Positions 8,767 through 15,749 of a DNA stretch of 55,741 nt are shown piece after piece (the stretch's first letter is position 1; every line of letters starts with the position of its first letter). A program made the position numbers and the translations under genes. The DNA comes from an uncultured Bacilli bacterium. GTDB lineage: Bacteria > Bacillota_I > Bacilli_A > RF39 > UBA660. The stretch spans positions 1 to 55,741 of the forward strand of contig CANRCX010000009.1 in the NCBI GenBank assembly GCA_947629235.1, given 5' to 3'. Below the pieces are notes generated by a model, which searched no databases, was not told the origin of the DNA, and saw only the letters and a program-made list of their open reading frames with translations.

Positions 8767-9393
8767 TTATTTCTCCTTTAAATTAATATCTAATAAATGA
8801 TTATTATTTTTATTAAATGTAAAAGTAAATGGACTGTTTATGTTACTTACTTTCCAATTGTTAAATTTATATTTTGTTAATTCTTTTTCATTAATAAATA
8901 AAATCACATTAGTATTATATTTTTTACTATATTTTTCTATCTTTATTTTTATTTCTTTAAAACTATTTTTTGTATTTTTTAATAAATATTCAAAATTATC
9001 AATAATAATAACTTGATATTCATTATTAAGATTAAAAATATAATCAATCCAATCTTGTTCATCAAGTATTTTAGAATCTTTAATTACTATATTTGATTCT
9101 TTTATTTTCTTTAATGCAAAAGTAAAATCTTTCATATTTATATTTTTATATTTTAATGTATTATTTTTATTACTAACTGGAAACATATAACTTTCTATAA
9201 TTTTAAAATCAATTTTAGAAATATAAGAAATTAAACGATTTACATAATAAGATGTATGTAAAAGAAAAGATTGCATATATATTTTTTTATTTTCTTTAAT
9301 ACCATATAAATATAAAATATTGATGAGTAGGAAAATCCTTTCTTTAGGATTCCTACTACTAATAACTGAGATGTTTTCATTCATAATTATCAT
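8767..9393 (-). CDS. DnaB-like RecA-fold protein lacking Walker A
   Basis: 208 residues resembling the C-terminal ATPase domain of the replicative helicase DnaB. ISVISSRNPKER (8-19) stands where DnaB has xxxAARPSMGKT, KIYMQSFLLHTSYYVNRLIS (37-56) where it has the FSLEMS motif, NIVIKDSKIL (101-110) where it has the IDDTPGxS stretch, VIIIDNFEYL (128-137) is Walker B, and VILFINEK (163-170) stands for the VIALSQL strand. The GKT of the P-loop is gone, so ATP hydrolysis is unlikely, and the N-terminal collar and linker domains are absent. It overlaps the end of the NusG-like gene by 17 bases. Start 9393 or 9384 (second ATG) are both possible. The assignment rests on pattern similarity, not a search. 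Confidence 0.55.
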   Translation of the reverse strand: MIIMNENISVISSRNPKERIFLLINILYLYGIKENKKIYMQSFLLHTSYYVNRLISYISKIDFKIIESYMFPVSNKNNTLKYKNINMKDFTFALKKIKESNIVIKDSKILDEQDWIDYIFNLNNEYQVIIIDNFEYLLKNTKNSFKEIKIKIEKYSKKYNTNVILFINEKELTKYKFNNWKVSNINSPFTFTFNKNNNHLLDINLKEK

Positions 9394-10153
9394 CTACTTT
9401 AATAACTTTATCAGAATTATAGTCTAATTCTATTGGAGTTTTTATTCCAGAAAAATCTATCATGATAGTTAATTTTAATGATTCATTATTAATATCATAT
9501 ATATAACCAATCATATTATTAAAAGGTCCATTTAAAATTTTAACTTTATCTCCTTTTTTGATTTCTTTAAAATCAGTAAAATGTTCAGGAATGTATTCCT
9601 TAACTTTTTTTCTGAAAACATAAGTATAAGGTCGTAAATCAAACGCTCTTGGTTCTACTTCACTCACATCTAATCCATAAAAATACTTATTGATACAGAA
9701 TATTTCAAAATCTCTAGATATATTTGCAAGTGTTATATCATAATCGTAGTTTTCTAATACATTATTAATATATTCATTTAATCCTTTCATATTTTTATGT
9801 TCTCTTAGTAATTTGCATTGCTCAATGATGTTATCTTTTTCGTCAAGTAGTGCATTTAATTTATCAGCATCATAATGAAATTTATCATCATAACTTGCCA
9901 TAGGTAATTTTGGTAATGGTACTTTTATCTCACTCACATCTAATCCATAAAAATATTTAATTATACAATATAGAATATATTTAGATTCTTGACTAACATT
10001 ATCCGATGATGAATTAGCATAAATTAAACGATCAATATATTGTCTTACCCCCTTATTATAAAAATGAACTTTTAATTCCTTAATTTGATCAATAATATTA
10101 TCTTTTGATCCAATGATATTTACAACTAATTTATTTGCAAGAATACACTGCAT
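9377..10153 (-). CDS. NusG-type KOW-domain protein with a duplicated novel N-terminal module
   Basis: Start at 10153 is chosen because AAAGGAG lies 8 bases upstream; a longer frame from 10258 has no ribosome site. Residues 198-253 (IKKGDKVKILNGPFNNMIGYI ending in ELDYNSDKV) are a clear NusG C-terminal KOW domain. The NGN domain is replaced by two copies of a module of about 60 residues (about 17-75 and 107-165), each ending in YFYGLDVSE. NusG paralogues (LoaP, RfaH) bind RNA polymerase and suppress pausing or termination within particular operons; whether this one does is inferred. It is the first gene of a minus-strand operon with the DnaB-like, PolC-like and helix-turn-helix genes. Confidence 0.7.
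   Translation of the reverse strand: MQCILANKLVVNIIGSKDNIIDQIKELKVHFYNKGVRQYIDRLIYANSSSDNVSQESKYILYCIIKYFYGLDVSEIKVPLPKLPMASYDDKFHYDADKLNALLDEKDNIIEQCKLLREHKNMKGLNEYINNVLENYDYDITLANISRDFEIFCINKYFYGLDVSEVEPRAFDLRPYTYVFRKKVKEYIPEHFTDFKEIKKGDKVKILNGPFNNMIGYIYDINNESLKLTIMIDFSGIKTPIELDYNSDKVIKVDDNYE
9660..9955 (-). repeat. Pair of 26-base direct repeats inside the NusG-like gene
   Basis: The bases at 9660-9685 and 9930-9955 are identical (starting TCACTCACATCTAATCC) and encode the repeated YFYGLDVSE. The duplication is therefore still visible in DNA, 270 bases apart, and could allow deletion of one module. Confidence 0.8.
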
Positions 10154-10417
10154 ATTTTTAATATCTCCTTTCTTGGTAAACATTATAGCATGATGTTTTT
10201 TATATTTTTTTAAACGACAATTTTTAATATATATTTTGATTATATTTAAAAGTAACATTTATATTTTTATATTTGTAATTATTAATTAAATTTATTATAT
10301 AAAATTATTATATGATAGTAGTATTATTAATATTTTTTTGATATTATAAATTTGGTATTTATTAAATTCGCGTAATTTTCAAATACTATTATGAAAAAAA
10401 GAAAAGGAGAAAATATT

Positions 10418-10846
10418 ATGAAAGAAAAAAATGAAAAACAAATAAAAGAAATTAGTGAAGAACAAGCAAAGAAAAAATTAGAAGCAGGGTATGCTGAAGC
10501 AGAAAAATTATTGAATGATAAGGATAAGTTAGAAGAAACTTTACAAAAAATAGAAAAGAAGTTAGAAACAATACCTAAAGTAGGTAATACTTTATCTGCT
10601 TTACCTATAATGGTATCTTTAATAAAAAGTTATATAAAGAAAGAATACACAGAAATTCCTGTAGGTACAATTATAGCAGTAATTAGTGCTTCAGTTTATT
10701 TCTTATCTCCAATAGATTTTATACCAGATACAATTCCAGGAGTTGGATATATTGATGATGCTACTGTGATAGCTGTATGTTTAAAACTTGTAGGAACTGA
10801 TTTAGAAGATTATAAACAATGGAGAAATAAAAATAATAAAAAATAA
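10418..10846 (+). CDS. DUF1232 / YkvA-family small membrane protein
   Basis: Start at 10418 is chosen over 10391 because AAAGGAGA lies 7 bases upstream. 142 residues: a charged coiled-coil-like N-terminus (about 1-65), then a domain of about 60 residues with the DUF1232 signature YFLSPIDFIPDTIPGVGYIDD and a hydrophobic stretch ahead of it. Members are widespread small membrane-associated proteins of unknown role. The gene is transcribed divergently from the NusG-like operon across about 260 AT-rich bases in which I see no clear operator, and it ends in its own terminator. Confidence 0.85.
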   Translation: MKEKNEKQIKEISEEQAKKKLEAGYAEAEKLLNDKDKLEETLQKIEKKLETIPKVGNTLSALPIMVSLIKSYIKKEYTEIPVGTIIAVISASVYFLSPIDFIPDTIPGVGYIDDATVIAVCLKLVGTDLEDYKQWRNKNNKK

Positions 10847-10876
10847 TATCAAGTTCATTCTTGATATTTTTTTTAT
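10845..10876 (+). terminator. Intrinsic terminator overlapping the DUF1232 stop codon
   Basis: AATATCAAG (10845-10853) pairs with CTTGATATT (10860-10868), followed by eight T. The stem begins within the TAA stop. Confidence 0.9.
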
Positions 10877-10907
10877 TATATGAAACTTTATATTTTGTAT
10901 AATATCA

Positions 10908-10916
10908 TGATATAAT
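10908..10916 (+). promoter_or_regulatory. Extended -10 promoter of the CMD-cupin pair
   Basis: TGATATAAT, 38 bases before the start codon of the carboxymuconolactone decarboxylase-family gene. No strong -35 is seen. Confidence 0.6.
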
Positions 10917-10954
10917 ATTAATAATAAATAGTAATTTGTAAAGGAGATGAAAAA

Positions 10955-11287
10955 ATGAAGAAACAAACAGCAGGAAGAGATAATTTAGGTAAAATAGCAC
11001 CTAAGTTTGCAGAATTGAACGATGATGTATTATTTGGAGAGATATGGTCAAGAGAAGATAAGTTATCAGCAAGGGATAGAAGTTTAATAACAATATCAGC
11101 ATTATTTGCGATGGGGTTATATCCACAATTAAAAAGTCATCTTGCACTTGGAAAAGAACATGGACTTACAAAAGAAGAAGTTGTAGAAGTTGTAACTCAA
11201 TTAGCATTTTATTCTGGATGGCCTAAAGCTTGGAGTACTTTTCCATTAATTGAAGAAGTATATGGAAGTGGTGAAGAAAATGAATAA
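10955..11287 (+). CDS. Carboxymuconolactone decarboxylase (CMD) family protein
   Basis: 110 residues, the length of a single CMD domain. LSARDRSLITISALFAMG (about 31-48) and the following LKSHLALGKEHGLTKEEVVEVV are the family core helices. There is no cysteine, so the AhpD-type peroxidase CxxC site is absent and a redox role is unlikely. The gene overlaps the cupin gene by 8 bases. CMD-cupin pairs are common and are often annotated as quinone or aromatic-compound handling, but the substrate is unknown. Confidence 0.85.
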   Translation: MKKQTAGRDNLGKIAPKFAELNDDVLFGEIWSREDKLSARDRSLITISALFAMGLYPQLKSHLALGKEHGLTKEEVVEVVTQLAFYSGWPKAWSTFPLIEEVYGSGEENE

Positions 11288-11708
11288 AGAAGAATTTGAT
11301 AAATTAAATGTATTTGGTCTTGGGAATCCAAATGATGCATTTGCACAATATTTTACAGGAAATAGTTATTTAAAACAATTAGCAAAAACGGAAAATGGAA
11401 TTAGTTTTGCAAATGTAACATTTGAACCTTCTTGTAGAAATAATTGGCATATTCATAAATCTAAATCAGGTGGAGGACAAGTTTTAATTTGTGTCTCTGG
11501 ATATGGATATTATGGGGAAGAAGGAAAAGAAGTACAAAAACTATCTCCAGGAGATATTGTAGTAATCCCTGCAAATGTAAAACATTGGCATGGAGCAAGA
11601 AAAGATTCATGGTTTAGCCACATAGCAGTAGAAGTACCAGGTGAAGAAACAGAAAATGTTTGGTTAGAACCAGTTACTGATGAAGAATATAGTAAATTAG
11701 ATGATTAA
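11280..11708 (+). CDS. Cupin-domain protein
   Basis: Start at 11280 overlaps the CMD stop, giving 142 residues. The conserved double-stranded beta-helix motifs are NNWHIHKSKSGGGQ (first motif, two His plus Gln) and LSPGDIVVIPANVKHWHGA (second motif with His). These supply likely metal ligands. The partner CMD protein and this cupin probably act together on a small molecule, perhaps a quinone or hydroperoxide; this is inferred from the pairing only. Confidence 0.85.
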   Translation: MNKEEFDKLNVFGLGNPNDAFAQYFTGNSYLKQLAKTENGISFANVTFEPSCRNNWHIHKSKSGGGQVLICVSGYGYYGEEGKEVQKLSPGDIVVIPANVKHWHGARKDSWFSHIAVEVPGEETENVWLEPVTDEEYSKLDD

Positions 11709-11720
11709 AAAATTATAAAG

Positions 11721-11745
11721 CAGACCTTATATAAGGTTTGTTTTT
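11721..11745 (+). terminator. Intrinsic terminator after the cupin gene
   Basis: CAGACCTT (11721-11728) pairs with AAGGTTTG (11733-11740) with one G-U pair, loop ATAT, then five T. Confidence 0.85.
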
Positions 11746-11846
11746 ATATGTAATAATATTTGTATAAAAAATAAATAAAATATATTGTCAAACAAATGTT
11801 CTTGTTATATAATATATTTATAACGTAAACGAAAGGAAGTGAAAAA

Positions 11847-12794
11847 ATGAAAAATGAAATTATATTATTTGAAAATCAAAACGTTAAATTAGAAGTTAAT
11901 ATGAAGGATGAAACTGTATGGCTTAATAGAGAGCAACTAGCAACACTATATGATAGAGATATAAAAACAATTGGTAAGCACATTAATAATGCTTTAAAAG
12001 AAGAATTAGATAATTCAAGTGTCGCAAAATTTGCGACAGTTCAAAAAGAAGGCAACAGAAATGTTAAAAGAAATATTGAATATTATAACCTAGATATGAT
12101 TATAAGTGTTGGATATCGTGTAAAATCAAAAAATGGTATTGTTTTTAGAAAATGGGCAAATAAAATCTTAAAAGATTATATGATTAAAGGTTATGCTGTT
12201 AATCAAAAAAGATTAGAGTATTTGGAAAAAACTATTAAATTATTAGATATTGCTAGTCGAGGTAATGAAAGACTAACAGGTGATGAAACAAAAGAAATCT
12301 TAAAAGTAATAAATGAATATTCTAAAGCACTTGATTTGTTAGATGATTATGATCATAAAACTTTAAAAAAGATAAATGGTAAAAAAAGTGAAAAAGTTAT
12401 TACCTATAAAGAATGCATGAATATAATAGATAAATTGAGATTTAACAATGAAAGTGATTTATTTGCTTTAGAAAGAGATAATAATTTTAAATCTATAATA
12501 AATGATATATACCAATCTTTTGATGGTAAGGATGTTTATCCAACTATAGAAGAAAAAGCAGCAAATTTGCTTTATTTAACAGTTAAAAATCATGCATTTA
12601 TAGATGGTAATAAAAGAATTGCTGCAACTATATTTATTTACTTTTTACAAGTAAATGAAGCACTTTACAAAGAAGATAAACAAATTATAGATAATAATAC
12701 CCTTGCATCTATAACTTTATTAATAGCAGAATCTAATCCTAAAGAAAAAAATATTCTAATTGATTTAGTAATGAATTTTTTAGTTACAAAATAG
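11847..12794 (+). CDS. RhuM-Fic fusion protein (possible toxin)
   Basis: 315 residues. Residues 1-115 are a RhuM-type domain (VWLNREQLATLYDRD ... NLDMIISVGYRVKSKNGIVFRKWA), related to phage KilA-N/Bro-type regulators and likely to bind DNA. Residues 185-315 are a Fic/Doc domain with HAFIDGNKRIAA (His249 to Arg257), the HxFxxGNKR catalytic loop, which transfers AMP or phosphate from a nucleotide to a protein. A central segment (120-165) looks helical. RhuM-Fic proteins are known as virulence or death-on-curing types. No obvious inhibitory (S/T)xxxE(G/N) helix gene is seen next to it; the following 120-residue gene is the only candidate partner. It is a single-gene transcript ending in a terminator. 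Confidence 0.85.
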   Translation: MKNEIILFENQNVKLEVNMKDETVWLNREQLATLYDRDIKTIGKHINNALKEELDNSSVAKFATVQKEGNRNVKRNIEYYNLDMIISVGYRVKSKNGIVFRKWANKILKDYMIKGYAVNQKRLEYLEKTIKLLDIASRGNERLTGDETKEILKVINEYSKALDLLDDYDHKTLKKINGKKSEKVITYKECMNIIDKLRFNNESDLFALERDNNFKSIINDIYQSFDGKDVYPTIEEKAANLLYLTVKNHAFIDGNKRIAATIFIYFLQVNEALYKEDKQIIDNNTLASITLLIAESNPKEKNILIDLVMNFLVTK

Positions 12795-12803
12795 ATTTGT
12801 TAT

Positions 12804-12832
12804 GCAAACTTATTAAATTGAGTTTGCTTTTT
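12804..12832 (+). terminator. Intrinsic terminator after rhuM-fic
   Basis: GCAAACTTA (12804-12812) pairs with TGAGTTTGC (12819-12827), one G-U pair, followed by five T. Confidence 0.85.
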
Positions 12833-12896
12833 ACTTTTTATAATATTTGATAGAATAAATATATAAACAATTTAATTTCTAGGAAGGAATAAAATA

Positions 12897-13259
12897 ATGA
12901 CTACAGAAAAACAAATAAATATATTAAACGAAAGTATAATAGCAATAGAAAATAATAAATATGAAGCTAAATTTATTAATGGTGGTTATACTTATTCAGA
13001 TAATATAACAAATATATTAAAATTATTAAAAATTTATCAAAATACATATATTGATAATATAAATAGAATAAATAAAGATACTTTAATAAAAGATGGTAAA
13101 CAAGATAATTTTACACTACTTGAATGTATAGTTTACTTTACATTTTTATGGCATCTTGAAGGATCTGGAATTTCAATTGGAATAATTAATAGTAAAATTA
13201 AATTAGGTGAATATCTGAAAGCATTAAATAGATTTAAAGAATTACTTCAAATGAAATAA
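12897..13259 (+). CDS. Small protein, possibly DUF6508-like
   Basis: 120 residues, soluble, with AAGGA before the ATG. The C-terminal half (about 75-118), with GSGISIGIINSKIKLGEYLKAL followed by RFKEL, recalls the DUF6508 pattern of small cytoplasmic proteins, but I am not sure. No catalytic motif is visible. It follows the RhuM-Fic gene after a terminator and precedes the EcsC-like gene, with 135 bases containing a consensus promoter for the latter. Confidence 0.6.
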   Translation: MTTEKQINILNESIIAIENNKYEAKFINGGYTYSDNITNILKLLKIYQNTYIDNINRINKDTLIKDGKQDNFTLLECIVYFTFLWHLEGSGISIGIINSKIKLGEYLKALNRFKELLQMK

Positions 13260-13314
13260 AAAATATTAAAAAAATGTAAAATAACTATCATTTAACTATT
13301 AGAATTTTTAATCA

Positions 13315-13343
13315 TTGACATAAAAAATATATGTATATATAAT
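13315..13343 (+). promoter_or_regulatory. Consensus sigma-A promoter of the EcsC-like gene
   Basis: TTGACA (13315-13320), 17 bases, TATAAT (13338-13343): a full consensus match, so strong constitutive transcription is expected. The start codon is 52 bases downstream. Confidence 0.88.
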
Positions 13344-13394
13344 ATTTGTGTAAGTTGTGTGAAAATATTATTGTAATGAAATGGAGAAGTAATA

Positions 13395-14369
13395 ATGAGT
13401 GTTGAAAAAGATAAAAAAGTTAAAAAAACAAAAGATGAATCTAATAATTTAAAGAAAGGAACTAGTAAATTAATTAGTAATATAGGAGAAAATGTTAATG
13501 ATATATCTAAAAAAGCTACAAAATTAGTTTCTACAACTAAAGATATAGTTGTAGAAAAAGTTGACGCTAATGGTAGTGGTGATATTGATATTGAAGATAT
13601 AATTATATTAGGATTAAAAACTCCTGGTATAGAAATTAATAGAAGTGATTTTCTAAAGAAAGAGTTATCTACAAAATTTCCTAAAAAAGTAGTTGAAGAA
13701 GCTATAGAAAAAACTCCATCAGCAGCTAATATACCATTAGAAGAAATAAATAAAATTGCAGATAATGTTATAAGCTATGAAAGAAATTGTGTAACAGGTA
13801 TATCAACTGCTTTAGGTGTACCAGGTGGAGCAGCTATGATAGCAACAATACCTGCTGATATTGTTCAATATTATGGTTATATGTTAAGAGCTGCTCAAAA
13901 ATTAATGTATTTATATGGCTTTCCACAAATAGAAGTTCAAAATAAATCTCATCAATTTGACACTGAAACTATAAATACATTAACTCTATGTTTAGGTGTT
14001 ATGTATGGTGTAGCAGGTGCTAATAATGCAATGAAAGCAATGGCTAAAGCTCTTGCAGTTGGAGTTGAAAAGAAATTAATAAATAAAGCACTTACTAAAG
14101 GTACTATTTATCCTATTGTAAAAAGTATTGCAAAATGGTTTGGTGTTAGAATGACTAAACAAGTTTTTGCTGGATTCTTTAAAAAAGCAATACCAGTAAT
14201 TGGTGGAGCAATTGGTGGTGGAATTACATATGTATCATTTAAACCTTGTTGTAATAAATTAAAGAAAGTTCTTCAAGATACAATGTTAAGTAACCCTAAC
14301 TATGTAGAAACTAAAGATGATAATATCATTATTGACTCTATAGAAGAAAAAACAAAGGAAAATAAATAA
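13395..14369 (+). CDS. EcsC-like membrane-associated protein with an EF-hand-type calcium loop
   Basis: 324 residues. The first 50 are rich in Lys and Ser. Residues 57-68 (DANGSGDIDIED) match a canonical EF-hand loop: Asp57, Asn59, Ser61, Gly62, Asp63, Ile64 and Asp68. Residues 120-290 contain the Gly/Ala-rich segments of EcsC-like proteins (STALGVPGGAAMIATIPADI, AAQKLMYLYG, KKAIPVIGGAIGGGI). These may sit in or on the membrane. There is no signal peptide, so the calcium loop would be cytoplasmic. The gene has a perfect promoter and GGAGAAG ahead of the ATG. Its function is unknown; EcsC itself was linked to protein secretion in Bacillus. Confidence 0.65.
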   Translation: MSVEKDKKVKKTKDESNNLKKGTSKLISNIGENVNDISKKATKLVSTTKDIVVEKVDANGSGDIDIEDIIILGLKTPGIEINRSDFLKKELSTKFPKKVVEEAIEKTPSAANIPLEEINKIADNVISYERNCVTGISTALGVPGGAAMIATIPADIVQYYGYMLRAAQKLMYLYGFPQIEVQNKSHQFDTETINTLTLCLGVMYGVAGANNAMKAMAKALAVGVEKKLINKALTKGTIYPIVKSIAKWFGVRMTKQVFAGFFKKAIPVIGGAIGGGITYVSFKPCCNKLKKVLQDTMLSNPNYVETKDDNIIIDSIEEKTKENK

Positions 14370-14422
14370 GCTAACAAATTCAATTCATATATGTTATAAT
14401 TTATATATGAAAGGAAATAAAA

Positions 14423-14974
14423 ATGAGAAAAAATATTAAAATAACTGAAGGCATATTTCCAATGCCTGTACTTATGATAGCAACATATAATGAAGATGGA
14501 AGTGTTAATGTTATGAACGCAGCATGGGGAACTATGTTTGAACGTGACCAAGTTCTTTTAAATTTAACAGAAACACATAAAACAGTAAAAAATATTAAAG
14601 AAAGAAAAGCTTTTACAGTTAGTATTGCTGATAGTAATCATGTTTTAGAAGCAGATTATTTTGGTGTTGTTTCTGGAAATAATACACCAAATAAATTTGA
14701 AAAAAGTGGATTATCAGCAACAAAATCTGAGAGAGTTGATGCTCCAATTATTAATGAATTTCCAATTTGTATGGAATGTGAATTTATTGAATATGGTGAC
14801 TCAGGAGTAATAGGTAAAGTAGTCAATATATCTGTTGATGAAAATGTTATGAATGGTGATAAAGTTGATATGACAAAAGTATCAGCAATAGCATTTGATC
14901 CATATACTCATGGATATTATAAAGTAACTCAAAGAGTTGGAGAAGCATTTAAAGATGGTTTAAAATTAAAATAG
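14423..14974 (+). CDS. Flavin reductase-like FMN-binding protein (flavoredoxin type)
   Basis: 183 residues with the split-barrel flavin reductase pattern: PMPVLMIATYNEDGSVNVMNA at the start, then an ETHKTVKNIKERKAFTVSI segment (about 51-69) and DYFGVVSGNNTPNKFEKSGL. Such proteins bind FMN and pass electrons from NAD(P)H or ferredoxin in anaerobes. AAAGGAA lies 6 bases before the ATG, and a TATAAT (14395-14400) stands upstream. Transcribed alone and closed by a hairpin. Confidence 0.85.
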   Translation: MRKNIKITEGIFPMPVLMIATYNEDGSVNVMNAAWGTMFERDQVLLNLTETHKTVKNIKERKAFTVSIADSNHVLEADYFGVVSGNNTPNKFEKSGLSATKSERVDAPIINEFPICMECEFIEYGDSGVIGKVVNISVDENVMNGDKVDMTKVSAIAFDPYTHGYYKVTQRVGEAFKDGLKLK

Positions 14975-14977
14975 AAA

Positions 14978-15004
14978 GTCATATATTTTTTATATGATTT
15001 TTTT
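14978..15004 (+). terminator. Intrinsic terminator after the flavin reductase gene
   Basis: GTCATATA (14978-14985) pairs with TATATGAT (14991-14998), then a T run. Confidence 0.7.
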
Positions 15005-15031
15005 AATAATAAAAAAGTAAGGAGAGTTAAT

Positions 15032-15700
15032 ATGGTTAAATCAAAAGGTTGGAATTGGGAAATTGTAAAAGAAGAAAAAGAAGAAATATGGAAAAATCCA
15101 AGTATTGAATCTTATTATTTATTAAACAGATGGAAATCTCAAGATAAAAAATACTTTCTTGATTTAGGTTCTGGATTAGGTAGACATTCTATTTTATTTG
15201 GTAAGAATGGATTCAATGTTAGTTGTTTTGATATAAGTAGTGATGCAATTGAAAGAACTAAAAATTGGGCAACAGAAGAAAATTTAAAATTTGATTATAA
15301 AGTTGGTGATATGCTTAAGCTTCCATATGATAATGAATCATTTGATTGTATTTATTGTAAAAATGTAATATCTCATACAGATACAAAAGGAATAAAAAAG
15401 ATAATAAAAGAAATAGATAGGGTAATGAAACATAATAGTGAATGTTATTTAACTTTATTATCTAAAGAAACATGGGGTTTTAAACAAGATACTTGGCCAT
15501 TAATAGATGAAAATACAAGATTAAAAATGGAAGAAGGTCCAGAATATAAAGTACCACATTTTTATGCTGATTATAATTTAATAAAAGAATTATTTAAAGA
15601 TTTTAATATAATCAGTATACGTCAAGAGATTGAATATATTGAAAAAACAAATGGTACATCACAATCATATCATTATCATATTTTAATTAGAAAAAATTAA
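15032..15700 (+). CDS. Class I SAM-dependent methyltransferase
   Basis: 222 residues. Motif I is DLGSGLGRHSILFGKNG (about 44-60), the acidic end of beta-2 is CFDIS, followed by GDMLKLPYDNESFDCIYCKN (motifs II and III) and HTDTKGIKKIIKEIDRVMKH. This is the small Ubie/COQ5-like group acting on metabolites. It has no DPPY/NPPY motif, so it is not a DNA adenine or cytosine-N4 enzyme and is unlikely to be part of the restriction locus next to it. AAGGAGAG precedes the ATG. Confidence 0.85.
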   Translation: MVKSKGWNWEIVKEEKEEIWKNPSIESYYLLNRWKSQDKKYFLDLGSGLGRHSILFGKNGFNVSCFDISSDAIERTKNWATEENLKFDYKVGDMLKLPYDNESFDCIYCKNVISHTDTKGIKKIIKEIDRVMKHNSECYLTLLSKETWGFKQDTWPLIDENTRLKMEEGPEYKVPHFYADYNLIKELFKDFNIISIRQEIEYIEKTNGTSQSYHYHILIRKN

Positions 15701-15720
15701 CTAGTTTGATATATTTTGTA

Positions 15721-15729
15721 TGTTATAAT
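15721..15729 (+). promoter_or_regulatory. Extended -10 promoter of the mcrBC operon
   Basis: TGTTATAAT, 20 bases before the mcrB ATG. The predicted leader is only about 14 bases and already carries GGGAGG. Confidence 0.55.
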
Positions 15730-15749
15730 TAAAATAATGGGAGGAAAAA

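Noticed and set aside
10955-11287. AhpD-type alkylhydroperoxidase
   Set aside because: No cysteine at all, so the CxxC centre is missing.
15032-15700. DNA methyltransferase partner of the McrBC locus
   Set aside because: It has the small-molecule methyltransferase pattern with no DPPY or PC motif, and McrBC needs no protective enzyme.
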